The notes beneath the pieces are model-generated. The model did not search any database and had not been told where the DNA came from. It was given only the letters and a program-made list of their open reading frames with translations. Shown piece after piece: positions 1 to 6,808 of a stretch of 10,318 nt of DNA. A program made the translations under genes and the position numbers. Within the stretch, counting starts at the first letter, position 1, and each line of letters starts with the position of its first letter. Source of the stretch: WTFY01 sp964614915. Lineage in GTDB: Bacteria > Pseudomonadota > Gammaproteobacteria > UBA4575. Location of the stretch: positions 1 through 10,318 of the forward strand of contig CAZTNC010000010.1 of NCBI GenBank assembly GCA_964614915.1. Direction: 5' to 3'.

Positions 1-206
1 GTGGTGAGCTTCGTGTGCTTGCGCTCGCGCTCGATGGCCATCTCCAGGCGCTCAGTAAAAAGTGCCACGGCGACGGTCGATGCGACCGCAACGGCAAGCG
101 CGAGCGCAAGCACACGAAGCTCACCACCGCGCCAGTCACGAAACAAAAGGCGTGCAGCCAGGGCCCACAGGCGAATCCCCGAAACCGCACGCATCTCAGT
201 CGGCAT
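1..206 (-). CDS. ybbP: ABC transporter permease, YbbP/FtsX-like, N-terminal part only
   Basis: Only the first 68 codons are present; the gene runs off the left edge. The ATG at 206-204 overlaps the stop of the upstream ATPase gene by 11 bases, so the two are probably co-translated. The start sits about 9 bases after a GAGGG Shine-Dalgarno-like stretch. The protein starts with a short basic cytoplasmic segment (R-L-L-F-R-D-W-R around residues 19-26). A hydrophobic first membrane helix follows at roughly residues 30-48, then a charged stretch that should begin the large periplasmic loop. This opening is typical of permeases that partner YbbA/LolD-type ATPases (FtsX/MacB superfamily). In E. coli, ybbA-ybbP lies divergent from tesA, as here, which supports the assignment. 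The transported substrate is unknown; export of lipid or envelope material is the usual guess for the family. Confidence 0.8.
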   Translation of the reverse strand, partial: MPTEMRAVSGIRLWALAARLLFRDWRGGELRVLALALAVAVASTVAVALFTERLEMAIERERKHTKLT

Positions 207-888
207 GCGCACTACCCTCGCCCGCAGCGGCCTCGACGATACGCCCACCCGCAAGGTGCAGGAGGCGATCGCAGCGCTCGGCCAGGCGCACGTCATGGGT
301 AACCAGCACCAGCGTGGTCTCGAATTCGCTGTTGAGGTCAAACAAAAGATCGATCACGCGCGCTCCCGTGTCGGTGTCCAGGTTTCCGGTCGGCTCATCG
401 GCGAACAGCACCGGGGCACGGGTGGCAAAGGCGCGTGCCATGGCCACGCGCTGCTGCTCACCGCCGGAGAGCTGGCCGGGATAGTGGTGCAGGCGCTCAC
501 CTAGGCCGACGCGCTCGAGCACGCCCCTGGCCTGGGTTTTGGCCGCACTCTGCCCGGCAAGCTCGATCGGCAGCATGACGTTTTCAAGGGCCGTGAGCCC
601 TGGCAGCAGGTGGAAGGACTGGAACACGAAACCGATGTAGCGCGCGCGAAGTGCTGCGCGCTGTTCCTCATCCAGGGTGGAGAGGCGATGGCCGTCGAGG
701 ATCACCTCGCCCGAGGTCGCAACATCGAGGCCTGCCATGAGCGCGAGCAGCGTCGATTTTCCGGAACCGGAGGCGCCGGCCACCGCCACGGATTGTGCAC
801 GCGCAATCTCCAGGCTGATGCCTGCGAGTATCGTCAGCTCCCCTTCACGGGTCGCCACGCGCTTGATGAGATCGACGGTACGTATCAT
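196..888 (-). CDS. ybbA: ABC transporter ATP-binding protein YbbA (LolD/MacB type)
   Basis: This is a 230-aa complete ATPase, close to the roughly 228 aa of E. coli YbbA. Visible motifs are Walker A G-A-S-G-S-G-K-S (38-45), the Q-loop glutamine Q90 in VFQ, the signature LSGGEQQR (140-147), Walker B ending in the catalytic glutamate (LFADEP, E165) and the switch histidine H198. The sequence S-F-H-L-L-P-G-L-T-A-L-E-N-V after the Q-loop is characteristic of the LolD/MacB/YbbA group. The frame is open upstream of 888, but the ATG at 888-886 gives the family's normal N-terminus and has a G-rich stretch about 6 bases ahead. It should hydrolyse ATP at the inner membrane to drive the permease encoded just downstream. 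The exact substrate cannot be read from the sequence. Confidence 0.92.
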   Translation of the reverse strand: MIRTVDLIKRVATREGELTILAGISLEIARAQSVAVAGASGSGKSTLLALMAGLDVATSGEVILDGHRLSTLDEEQRAALRARYIGFVFQSFHLLPGLTALENVMLPIELAGQSAAKTQARGVLERVGLGERLHHYPGQLSGGEQQRVAMARAFATRAPVLFADEPTGNLDTDTGARVIDLLFDLNSEFETTLVLVTHDVRLAERCDRLLHLAGGRIVEAAAGEGSAHAD

Positions 889-908
889 GGGATCCCCCGA
901 TGTTCGGA

Positions 909-938
909 TTGCATCCAAAGGGTCAACGCCATTATATT
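909..938. promoter_or_regulatory. Candidate divergent promoter region between ybbA and tesA
   Basis: The 93-base gap between the two divergent starts contains an AT-rich patch in otherwise GC-rich DNA. On the minus strand it holds a perfect TATAAT (936-931), suited to ybbA-ybbP, though I see no good -35 box at the right distance. On the plus strand the overlapping TATATT (933-938) has TTGCAT (909-914) 18 bases upstream, a weak -35, and would serve tesA. Overlapping -10 elements would make the two promoters compete. This is a pattern match only. Confidence 0.35.
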
Positions 939-981
939 CAAATGCGAACAACAAGCGCCTGCCCGCCCGGGCCAAACTGCC

Positions 982-2010
982 ATGAAGATCCGCTGGCTCG
1001 TATCCGTACTGCTGCTCTGCATCCTCGCACACCCCGCGAGTGCACGCGTGCTGATGGTGTACGGCGACAGCCTGAGTGCGGCCTTCGGCATCCCCGAGGA
1101 GCAGGGCTGGGTGAGCTTGCTTGAGGAACGCCTCAGGCACGAGGGGATTCCCGTTCAGGTCGTCAATGCCAGTGTCAGCGGCGAGACCACCATCGGCGGG
1201 TTGGCACGCCTGCCGGGCGTACTCGACCACCATGCGCCTTCCTGGGTGATCCTGGAACTCGGCGGCAACGACGGGCTTCGTGGCCTGCCCGTCAAACACA
1301 TCCGCGAGAATCTCGAGGCGATGATCCGCCTGATTCGCGAGCGCGGTGCCGACGTACTTCTGACCGGCATCCGCCTGCCGCCCAACTACGGGCCGCGATA
1401 CACCACTCCCTTCTTCGAGAACTACGCAAACCTTGCCCGGGCCCACCGGCTGGCATTGGTGCCGAACCTGCTCGAGGGGGTGGCGCGCATGCCAGACGGT
1501 ATGCAGCTCGATGGCATCCATCCAAGTGCTACCGCCCAGGCACGCATCCTCGAGAACGTCTGGGTGCATCTCAAGGCAATGGTGCTGCGTCCTACCCAGA
1601 GGGTGGCCCGGGGTCCCGCCTGCGGGAACTGGAATGCGCGGGCCTTTTTCGAGGTTGCGGATGCACTGCTCGTTCGAACCTGCCTCAGTGCCGGGGCGAA
1701 TGTAAACGAGCGTGATGGCAAAGGGCGCACCCCGCTGCATTGGGCGGCGGGCTACAGCGCAAGCCCTGCGCTGATCGAGACGCTGATCGGTGCCGGGGCA
1801 GACCCCGGTGCGAGCGCGGACAACGGTGCTACACCGCTGCACTTCGCAGCTGGCTACAATGACAACCCGGCAATCATCACAGCATTACTGAAAGGTGGCG
1901 CCGACCTGCACGCCACCGACAAGATTGGCGCGACGGCCCTGCACTGGACCAGCTACAATCCGGCCAATCCGGCCATGGCCACAACCCTGATGCAGGCCGC
2001 AAAACGATGA
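982..2010 (+). CDS. tesA: TesA-type GDSL esterase/thioesterase fused to a C-terminal ankyrin domain
   Basis: This 342-aa protein has two parts. Residues 1-21 are a signal peptide (hydrophobic core, cleavage after A-S-A), so it acts in the periplasm. Residues 22 to about 200 are a complete SGNH hydrolase: G-D-S at 28-30 (nucleophile S30), G67 in SGETT, N96 in GGND, and D177/H180 in DGIH. Family members are TesA thioesterase I / lysophospholipase L1 / arylesterase. From residue 214 the frame continues without interruption into an ankyrin region: a cap CGNWN...FF followed by about three repeats of the TPLHWAA type (roughly 247-342). Standalone TesA is about 208 aa with its signal peptide, so the ankyrin part is extra. 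The ATG at 982 gives the expected signal peptide, but its Shine-Dalgarno is weak. Its stop overlaps the start of the next ankyrin gene. The ankyrin part may tether the enzyme or bind a partner (inference). Confidence 0.88.
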   Translation: MKIRWLVSVLLLCILAHPASARVLMVYGDSLSAAFGIPEEQGWVSLLEERLRHEGIPVQVVNASVSGETTIGGLARLPGVLDHHAPSWVILELGGNDGLRGLPVKHIRENLEAMIRLIRERGADVLLTGIRLPPNYGPRYTTPFFENYANLARAHRLALVPNLLEGVARMPDGMQLDGIHPSATAQARILENVWVHLKAMVLRPTQRVARGPACGNWNARAFFEVADALLVRTCLSAGANVNERDGKGRTPLHWAAGYSASPALIETLIGAGADPGASADNGATPLHFAAGYNDNPAIITALLKGGADLHATDKIGATALHWTSYNPANPAMATTLMQAAKR

Positions 2011-2990
2011 TGTACTTGCCTATACCCCGCTCACCTGTCCTCAGCCTGTCTGTGCCCAGGCAATGGGCGCTACTGCTCCTGATAACAATACTGGGCGCCG
2101 GCTGCAAGGATCCCCAGGTGGCGGCTGATTGCAGCCAGTGGAACACAAAGGAATTCTTCCAGCTGGCTGGCGTCTCTGATGTGCGCACCTGTCTCAAGGC
2201 CGGGGCCAGCCTTGAGGTGCGCAACTTCTTCGGCGAGAAGCCGATCCACGTGGCGGCGATGCACAGCAATAAGCCCGCGGTCATCGGGCTGCTAGTCGAA
2301 GCCGGGGCCGATCCCAATGCACTGGCCGCAGAAGGCACCACGCCTCTGCACGCAGCCGTGGATCTGAACGAGAACCTGCGCGTCATCGAGGCGTTGGCGC
2401 GCGCCGGGGCCGACCCGAACCGCCAGGACCATTACGGCTGGATGCCACTGCACGTGGCCGTGGTCGACCCTCACCATGCCGCCGGGATCACGGAAACCCT
2501 GCTCAAGATCGGCGCCGACCCCCATGCCCGCGGCTACTACAGCACCACCGCCCTGCACCGTGCGGCACGCTACGCCACGCACCCCAAGGCCGTGATCCGC
2601 ACCCTGTCCAAGGCCGGGGTCGATCCGAACGTGCGCACTGTCAACGGCTCCGCTCCCCTGCACTGGGCCGCAACCTATTCCGGTGGCTCCGATGCGATCC
2701 GTGCCCTGGTCAAGGCGGGTGCAGATCCCAATGCCCAGGACCGCACGGGGGCGACCGCGCTGCACAGTGCCATCCGCTTCAATGAGCGCCCGAAGGCCGT
2801 GGTCGCGACCCTGATCGAGGTCGGCACCGACCCCAGCCTTCGCAACCTAGAAGGCCTAACTCCCTGGGAATACGTGCAGATGTACGACCCGATGGAGAAC
2901 ACGGGTTCCTGGCAGGCCTTGCGCGACGGCTACCTCAAGGGGCTTGGGCGCGCCTCCGTCCCGGAGCCCGTCTGGGGGCCTCCGAATTGA
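2007..2990 (+). CDS. Secreted ankyrin-repeat protein, probable lipoprotein (327 aa)
   Basis: The ATG overlaps the tesA stop (ATGA), which indicates translational coupling; I see no independent Shine-Dalgarno. Residues 1-33 form a signal peptide ending L-G-A-G-C, a plausible but imperfect lipobox with C33 as the lipidated residue. If it is not lipidated, the protein would still be exported. Mature sequence: the cap CSQWN (42-46) with FF at 50-51 and the second cysteine C62, then six or seven ankyrin repeats between about residues 74 and 290. Each repeat is about 35 residues (TPLHxAA ... N-x-P ... AGADPN), slightly longer than the canonical 33. Ankyrin repeats bind proteins and are not catalytic, so a scaffold, inhibitor or immunity role in the envelope is possible but unproven. 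It is closely related in its cap to the tesA fusion and to the ankyrin gene at 8226. Confidence 0.85.
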   Translation: MMYLPIPRSPVLSLSVPRQWALLLLITILGAGCKDPQVAADCSQWNTKEFFQLAGVSDVRTCLKAGASLEVRNFFGEKPIHVAAMHSNKPAVIGLLVEAGADPNALAAEGTTPLHAAVDLNENLRVIEALARAGADPNRQDHYGWMPLHVAVVDPHHAAGITETLLKIGADPHARGYYSTTALHRAARYATHPKAVIRTLSKAGVDPNVRTVNGSAPLHWAATYSGGSDAIRALVKAGADPNAQDRTGATALHSAIRFNERPKAVVATLIEVGTDPSLRNLEGLTPWEYVQMYDPMENTGSWQALRDGYLKGLGRASVPEPVWGPPN

Positions 2991-3138
2991 TCACTTTTTA
3001 ACCAATCTGCTTGCATCAGACCTGCCGAGAGGCCATTATTGGGGCCCCATAGCCCGGAATCAGAACAATAATATGAACCGGTTGCGCAGCATATTGGTGG
3101 CCTACCTTTGCCTGGTGGTCCCAGTCAGATCACCCTGA
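2985..3138 (+). repeat. Long direct repeat, left copy (about 90% identical to 8138-8292)
   Basis: The copy starts within the last codon and stop of the upstream ankyrin gene (AATTGA) and continues through an 82-base leader into the 5' end of an ankyrin gene. I aligned the first ~131 bases to the right copy by eye: 13 mismatches, nearly all transitions, and no gaps. Further on there is a 1-base difference in length, and similarity fades after about 3138. The copies are offset by 5153 bases and have the same orientation. They bracket the methyltransferase cassette. Confidence 0.88.
3073..3138 (+). pseudogene. 5' fragment of a secreted ankyrin gene (frameshifted, truncated)
   Basis: The ATG at 3073 corresponds exactly to the ATG at 8226 of the intact ankyrin gene. 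The first 15 codons match (MNRL-x-x-ILVA-x-LCLV) with three substitutions. A 1-base length difference after that (4 bases here against 5 in the intact copy, just before the shared CCAG) shifts the frame, and a TGA follows at 3136-3138 after 21 residues. No ankyrin repeat follows. It is a dead gene end left on the far side of the cassette. It might still be translated as a short leader peptide, but nothing argues for that. Confidence 0.75.
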
Positions 3139-3142
3139 AGCT

Positions 3143-3147
3143 GGAGG
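3143..3147 (+). promoter_or_regulatory. Strong Shine-Dalgarno (GGAGG) for the first cassette ORF
   Basis: GGAGG lies 6 bases before the ATG at 3154, an ideal distance. It is the best ribosome binding site in the cassette and decides in favour of the small ORF at 3154 being translated. It sits just past the end of the recognisable left repeat. Confidence 0.6.
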
Positions 3148-3153
3148 TCCAGT

Positions 3154-3330
3154 ATGCGTAGTAGCAACGGTTCCTCACAAGCGAACGCTCTCTGTCCTCT
3201 ATGTGGGGGCAGCCAGAATCGGCAACGGAGGCCGGATGTTCAATTGGCATGTGACGGTAAACACGTCAGGGAACCACGTACAGTGCAACAGAACAGGGTC
3301 AAAAGCTGGACGTGGGTGAAAATTGTATAG
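3154..3330 (+). CDS. Small Cys-rich protein, possible zinc-binding, 58 aa
   Basis: This short ORF starts with ATG behind an ideal GGAGG and runs 58 codons to a TAG at 3328-3330, overlapping the GTG start of the methyltransferase gene by 19 bases. The protein has CPLCGG at 14-19, then C33 and H37 (A-C-D-G-K-H), which gives C-X2-C-X15-C-X3-H. This could be a one-site zinc ribbon or knuckle, although the fourth ligand spacing is not a standard class I recognise. The rest is basic and rich in R, Q and N. Its place at the head of the cassette and the tail overlap suggest translational coupling to the methyltransferase, either as a functional small partner or as a leader peptide. I know no family for it. 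An alternative is a decayed remnant of a larger gene. Confidence 0.5.
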   Translation: MRSSNGSSQANALCPLCGGSQNRQRRPDVQLACDGKHVREPRTVQQNRVKSWTWVKIV

Positions 3331-4556
3331 CCACGTCATCGTGGGACTTCGGTGACACGAGAGAGGATCTAATTCACAGGATCCACCCGTATCCTGCAAG
3401 GTTTCCTGCATTCATAACAACCAAGGCACTTGAACATGCTGAGGCGAGTGGTGTCAGCGTGCGTCAAGTGGCCGATGTGTTCTGTGGATGTGGTACCACC
3501 GCTGTTGAAGCAAAGCGCAATGGCAAGGACTTCTGGGGTTGTGATATCAATCCGTTGGCCACATTGATAGCACAGGTCAAGACCCACAAGTACCGAGACA
3601 AAGACCTGCAAAAGTCCGCTGACGCCATCTGGAAAAGTGTAGAACAAACAGATGTAACGTTGGAGAACCTGGATCGGATCAGTGAACGTATCCGCTACTG
3701 GTTCAAGGACGAGCAAATTGACGACTTGATCCGCCTAGACCTGGCGATAAAGGACTGCACACAGCCCAATAGTGCACACCGAAAGTTCTTCCAGTGTGGC
3801 TTCTCGGCAATTCTGAAGGCAACCTCGTTATGGTTGACGAAGTCAATCAAGGCGCAGAAAGATCCCGAGAAAGAGCCAAAGGGTGTAATGGACGCTTTCG
3901 CTGACCAGATTGCACTGATGCGGCGTGCGAACAAAAGCAACTCATTCCCACGTCCGGCAGCGAAAACGGTAATTCGGGCGAGGAACTTTCTTGGGAGAAC
4001 GCGTAGCCGCGCTAAGGCAGACCTCATAGTGACAAGCCCACCATATGTAACCTCGTACAACTACGCGGACATTCATCAGCTATCTACTCTATGGCTTGGG
4101 TACGCGACCGACTACAGGTCCCTGCGCAAGAACATGCTAGGAAATCGACAGGGCGTGCAACGGCCGCAGCCGAAGCAGATCAGAAAGCTAGGGGATGCAG
4201 CCTGGCATACATACCAGAGCATACAAAAAGAAGATCCGAGTCATGCATCGTCAATCGCTAGGTACTTCGTGGACTTGGATAAGGCCGTTAGGCAGTGTTG
4301 GGCCGTTCTCAAGGACGGTGGCATGGCAGTATTCGTAATAGGTAACACACAATATAAGGGTGTCAAGATCGACAATGCTGTGCATATGTCTGCGAGTATG
4401 AAACGCTCCGGATTCGAGGACATCCGTACGGTACCCCGCAAGGTGTCGTTGAAGATCATGACCCCTTATCGAGATACTCGAGGCCGTTTTACTCGGGACG
4501 CTAGCCAGAGGCAGGTGTATGCGGAGGAATTCGTGTTGATCGGGAGAAAGACATGA
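3312..4556 (+). CDS. DNA methyltransferase, probable N4-cytosine (TSPPY) type
   Basis: This 414-aa protein carries the motifs of an AdoMet-dependent DNA amino-methyltransferase in the order X, I, II, IV. HPYPARFPAFI (25-35) resembles motif X. D-V-F-C-G-C-G-T-T (56-64) is motif I, the AdoMet loop. G-C-D-I-N (76-80) has the acidic residue that contacts the cofactor ribose. T-S-P-P-Y (241-245) is catalytic motif IV, and GGMAVFVIGN (336-345) is a late strand. TSPPY is typical of N4-cytosine enzymes, whereas N6-adenine enzymes usually have D/NPPY. About 150 mostly helical, charged residues separate motifs II and IV; these or the region after 245 could read the target. GTG 3312 is the only usual start in the open frame after the stop at 3258. 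The stop overlaps the next ATG by 4 bases. It may mark self DNA for the ATPase/receiver pair; a regulatory or orphan methylase is the alternative. Confidence 0.88.
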   Translation: MGENCIATSSWDFGDTREDLIHRIHPYPARFPAFITTKALEHAEASGVSVRQVADVFCGCGTTAVEAKRNGKDFWGCDINPLATLIAQVKTHKYRDKDLQKSADAIWKSVEQTDVTLENLDRISERIRYWFKDEQIDDLIRLDLAIKDCTQPNSAHRKFFQCGFSAILKATSLWLTKSIKAQKDPEKEPKGVMDAFADQIALMRRANKSNSFPRPAAKTVIRARNFLGRTRSRAKADLIVTSPPYVTSYNYADIHQLSTLWLGYATDYRSLRKNMLGNRQGVQRPQPKQIRKLGDAAWHTYQSIQKEDPSHASSIARYFVDLDKAVRQCWAVLKDGGMAVFVIGNTQYKGVKIDNAVHMSASMKRSGFEDIRTVPRKVSLKIMTPYRDTRGRFTRDASQRQVYAEEFVLIGRKT

Positions 4557-6808
4557 CGGCCACAAAACTCACACAAACCAAGGATGTCCGGTCCCCAGAC
4601 ACAAAGGACCGCAAGCCGCTATCTATCCGACCCTATGCGCGCTTGCTGACAATGTTGGGAGAGCAACTACTTAAGAACGAGCGGGTTGCCTTGGTTGAGT
4701 TGATCAAGAACTCGTACGATGCGGATGCAGACTGTGTGGACGTACGGTTCGAAGACTTTGGGGAGGGAATGACCAAGGAGAGGGCATCAAGAATCGTGGT
4801 CCAGGATAACGGGTGCGGCATGACGCTGGACACCGTGCAGAAGACATGGATGAATCCGGCAACCCCGGCGAAGTACTTGGACAAGCTGCATGGGAAGAGA
4901 AAAACACCTGGCAAGAAGCGTGTAGTACAGGGGGAGAAGGGAATCGGCAGATTCGCCGTGTTAAAACTTGCCCAAAAGGTCACGCTGATTACACGTCCAG
5001 CGGGTGCCGCGCTCGAGACGGTGGTCCTGTATGACTTCACCCGGTTTGACGATGACTTCATCAAAGAGGATGGGCAGGAGAAGGAAATTTTTCTAGACGA
5101 AATCAAAATCAACTGGTTGGAAAGGGAGCCTGAGAAGCTAACCGGTAATAACCACGGCACGGTCATCGAGATGGAGTCTCTGAAAGGGACTTGGAGTGAA
5201 GGAGTGATCGATGGTCTATACCGTGACGTGGCTAATTTAACGGATCCCATATCTAGGCTCACGCGAAAACGGATCAGGGACAAATTTGAGATCCGAGTAA
5301 TCTGTAATGGGAAGCAACGAGTCCTGTCTGATGTCCAGAGCGAGAACCTTAAGTCACTCATTGAAGATAAACGCGTTTTTGCAATTTCTGGACGATTCGT
5401 AAGTAAGGGCTGCTGGTATCGCTTTGACAAGGGTGATGGTCGAGAACAGGTAAGCCTATACGACAGCCGGATCATGGCGCTCTGGATTTGGCGCCAGCGG
5501 TATAAAGAAAACGAGAGAAAAGCAGCAGCCACGCGCCAGCGTTACAAGTGCGGAGACTTCACATTCCAGTTTTATATCTTTGACTTCTCCAGAGGTATCG
5601 AGGGCCAATACGAGTTGATGCAAACGGAGAAGGACGTTTTGAAGCTTCACCGAATCTACTTGTATCGTGATGGGGTGCGTGTCTACCCGTATGGGGACCC
5701 TGAAGATGACTGGCTGAACATTGACGTCACGCGAGGAATAGGGCGCGCAGGAAATTTCTTTAGCAACGACCAAGTCATTGGATGGGTGGATATTACTCAG
5801 GAGGGCAATCCAAACCTCCGTGATAAGACGAATAGGGAAGGACTGATCGACTCGGGTGGTGCTGCAGACGACTTCACGTTCCTTATCCGAACTTTTTTGT
5901 CCTACATCAAGCAGCATCCGTTCGGCCATTATCAGCAGCAGCAACAGCGGTTAAAGCTAGCCAGGTCGGTCCGTGAGGGCCAAGTCGCCAAACACTTGGC
6001 GGAATTCAAAAAATCATTGGCAGCAGCAGGCGAACGCGGACGTGTTCGTGAAATATCGAAGATCGAGTCCGAATATCTGCAGGAGCGCAAGATTCTTGCG
6101 CATCGCATCGAGGTTACAGAAGACTTGGCAGGGGTCGGGTTATCGGTAGAGATGGCATCGCACGATATCATGCTGCTCATGGGGCGGGCGCAGGACATCG
6201 GTCTAAAGCTTGCACGTCATGCTCGGGACAAGTCGATCGACGAATTGCAGGAGCAAGCAGATATGCTGGTTGGCGTACTCCAACAAATCATGAGCGGAAT
6301 GCGGGACGTGCAAAGTCTGTTCAAGTCGTCACGGCGACGGCGCAAATCACTCAAGGTGGAACCAATTCTAGACAAGATTCATGCAATTTATGGGAGTCTG
6401 CTGGATAGACTTGACATTTCATATGACAAGTCCGTGATCGGTGCATCACCACTGGTAGCAAGTACTACAGATGGGGTCATCATGCAGGTGCTGATCAACC
6501 TGTTCGACAACGCAGCATACTGGCTAGATACGAATGCTGCCAATACGGTACGAGAAATCCGCGTAACACTGAATTCCGAGCGGGGCGAGTTGTTGTTTGA
6601 GGACAGTGGGCCGGGCATCGATTCGGAGGATAGGCCCTACATCTTCGATCCTTTTTTCTCCGGCAAAGGGCAAGAGGGACGAGGATTGGGGTTGTACATC
6701 GCACGCCAACTGCTTCAGCGGCACGGCTATGACATCGAGGTGGACGATTCAGGCGGCACGCTTGGGGGAGCGGGCTTTGCTGTGAGATTCATGAGGGACG
6801 ACGGGTGA
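4553..6808 (+). CDS. Double GHKL protein: Hsp90/MutL-like ATPase plus histidine-kinase-like C-terminus
   Basis: This 751-aa protein starts behind GGGAG, 6 bases ahead of the ATG. The N-terminal domain is a GHKL ATPase with E49-L-I-K-N53-S-Y-D-A-D (catalytic Glu and Mg-binding Asn as in Hsp90/MutL/MORC), D85-N-G-C-G-M90 and G127-E-K-G-I-G-R-F134. A middle region of about 300 residues has no family I recognise. From about 460 there is a coiled-coil-like helical stretch, then a DHp-like segment with A-S-H537-D, a candidate phosphorylation site. A second Bergerat fold follows: N649-L-F-D-N653-A, D684-S-G-P-G-I, IFDPFFSGK (697-705) and G709-R-G-L-G-L714. The C-terminal half therefore looks like a soluble sensor histidine kinase; no membrane segment is visible. 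Its partner is probably the receiver-like protein encoded by the next gene (TGATG junction). The N-terminal ATPase would be the sensing or clamp part (inference). Confidence 0.87.
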   Translation: MTATKLTQTKDVRSPDTKDRKPLSIRPYARLLTMLGEQLLKNERVALVELIKNSYDADADCVDVRFEDFGEGMTKERASRIVVQDNGCGMTLDTVQKTWMNPATPAKYLDKLHGKRKTPGKKRVVQGEKGIGRFAVLKLAQKVTLITRPAGAALETVVLYDFTRFDDDFIKEDGQEKEIFLDEIKINWLEREPEKLTGNNHGTVIEMESLKGTWSEGVIDGLYRDVANLTDPISRLTRKRIRDKFEIRVICNGKQRVLSDVQSENLKSLIEDKRVFAISGRFVSKGCWYRFDKGDGREQVSLYDSRIMALWIWRQRYKENERKAAATRQRYKCGDFTFQFYIFDFSRGIEGQYELMQTEKDVLKLHRIYLYRDGVRVYPYGDPEDDWLNIDVTRGIGRAGNFFSNDQVIGWVDITQEGNPNLRDKTNREGLIDSGGAADDFTFLIRTFLSYIKQHPFGHYQQQQQRLKLARSVREGQVAKHLAEFKKSLAAAGERGRVREISKIESEYLQERKILAHRIEVTEDLAGVGLSVEMASHDIMLLMGRAQDIGLKLARHARDKSIDELQEQADMLVGVLQQIMSGMRDVQSLFKSSRRRRKSLKVEPILDKIHAIYGSLLDRLDISYDKSVIGASPLVASTTDGVIMQVLINLFDNAAYWLDTNAANTVREIRVTLNSERGELLFEDSGPGIDSEDRPYIFDPFFSGKGQEGRGLGLYIARQLLQRHGYDIEVDDSGGTLGGAGFAVRFMRDDG

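Noticed and set aside
3011..3039. TTGCAT with CATTAT 17 bases later in the left repeat leader, as a promoter for the cassette
   Set aside because: Only 3 of 6 and 4 of 6 consensus matches, and the -10 is worse in the right copy (CATCAT).
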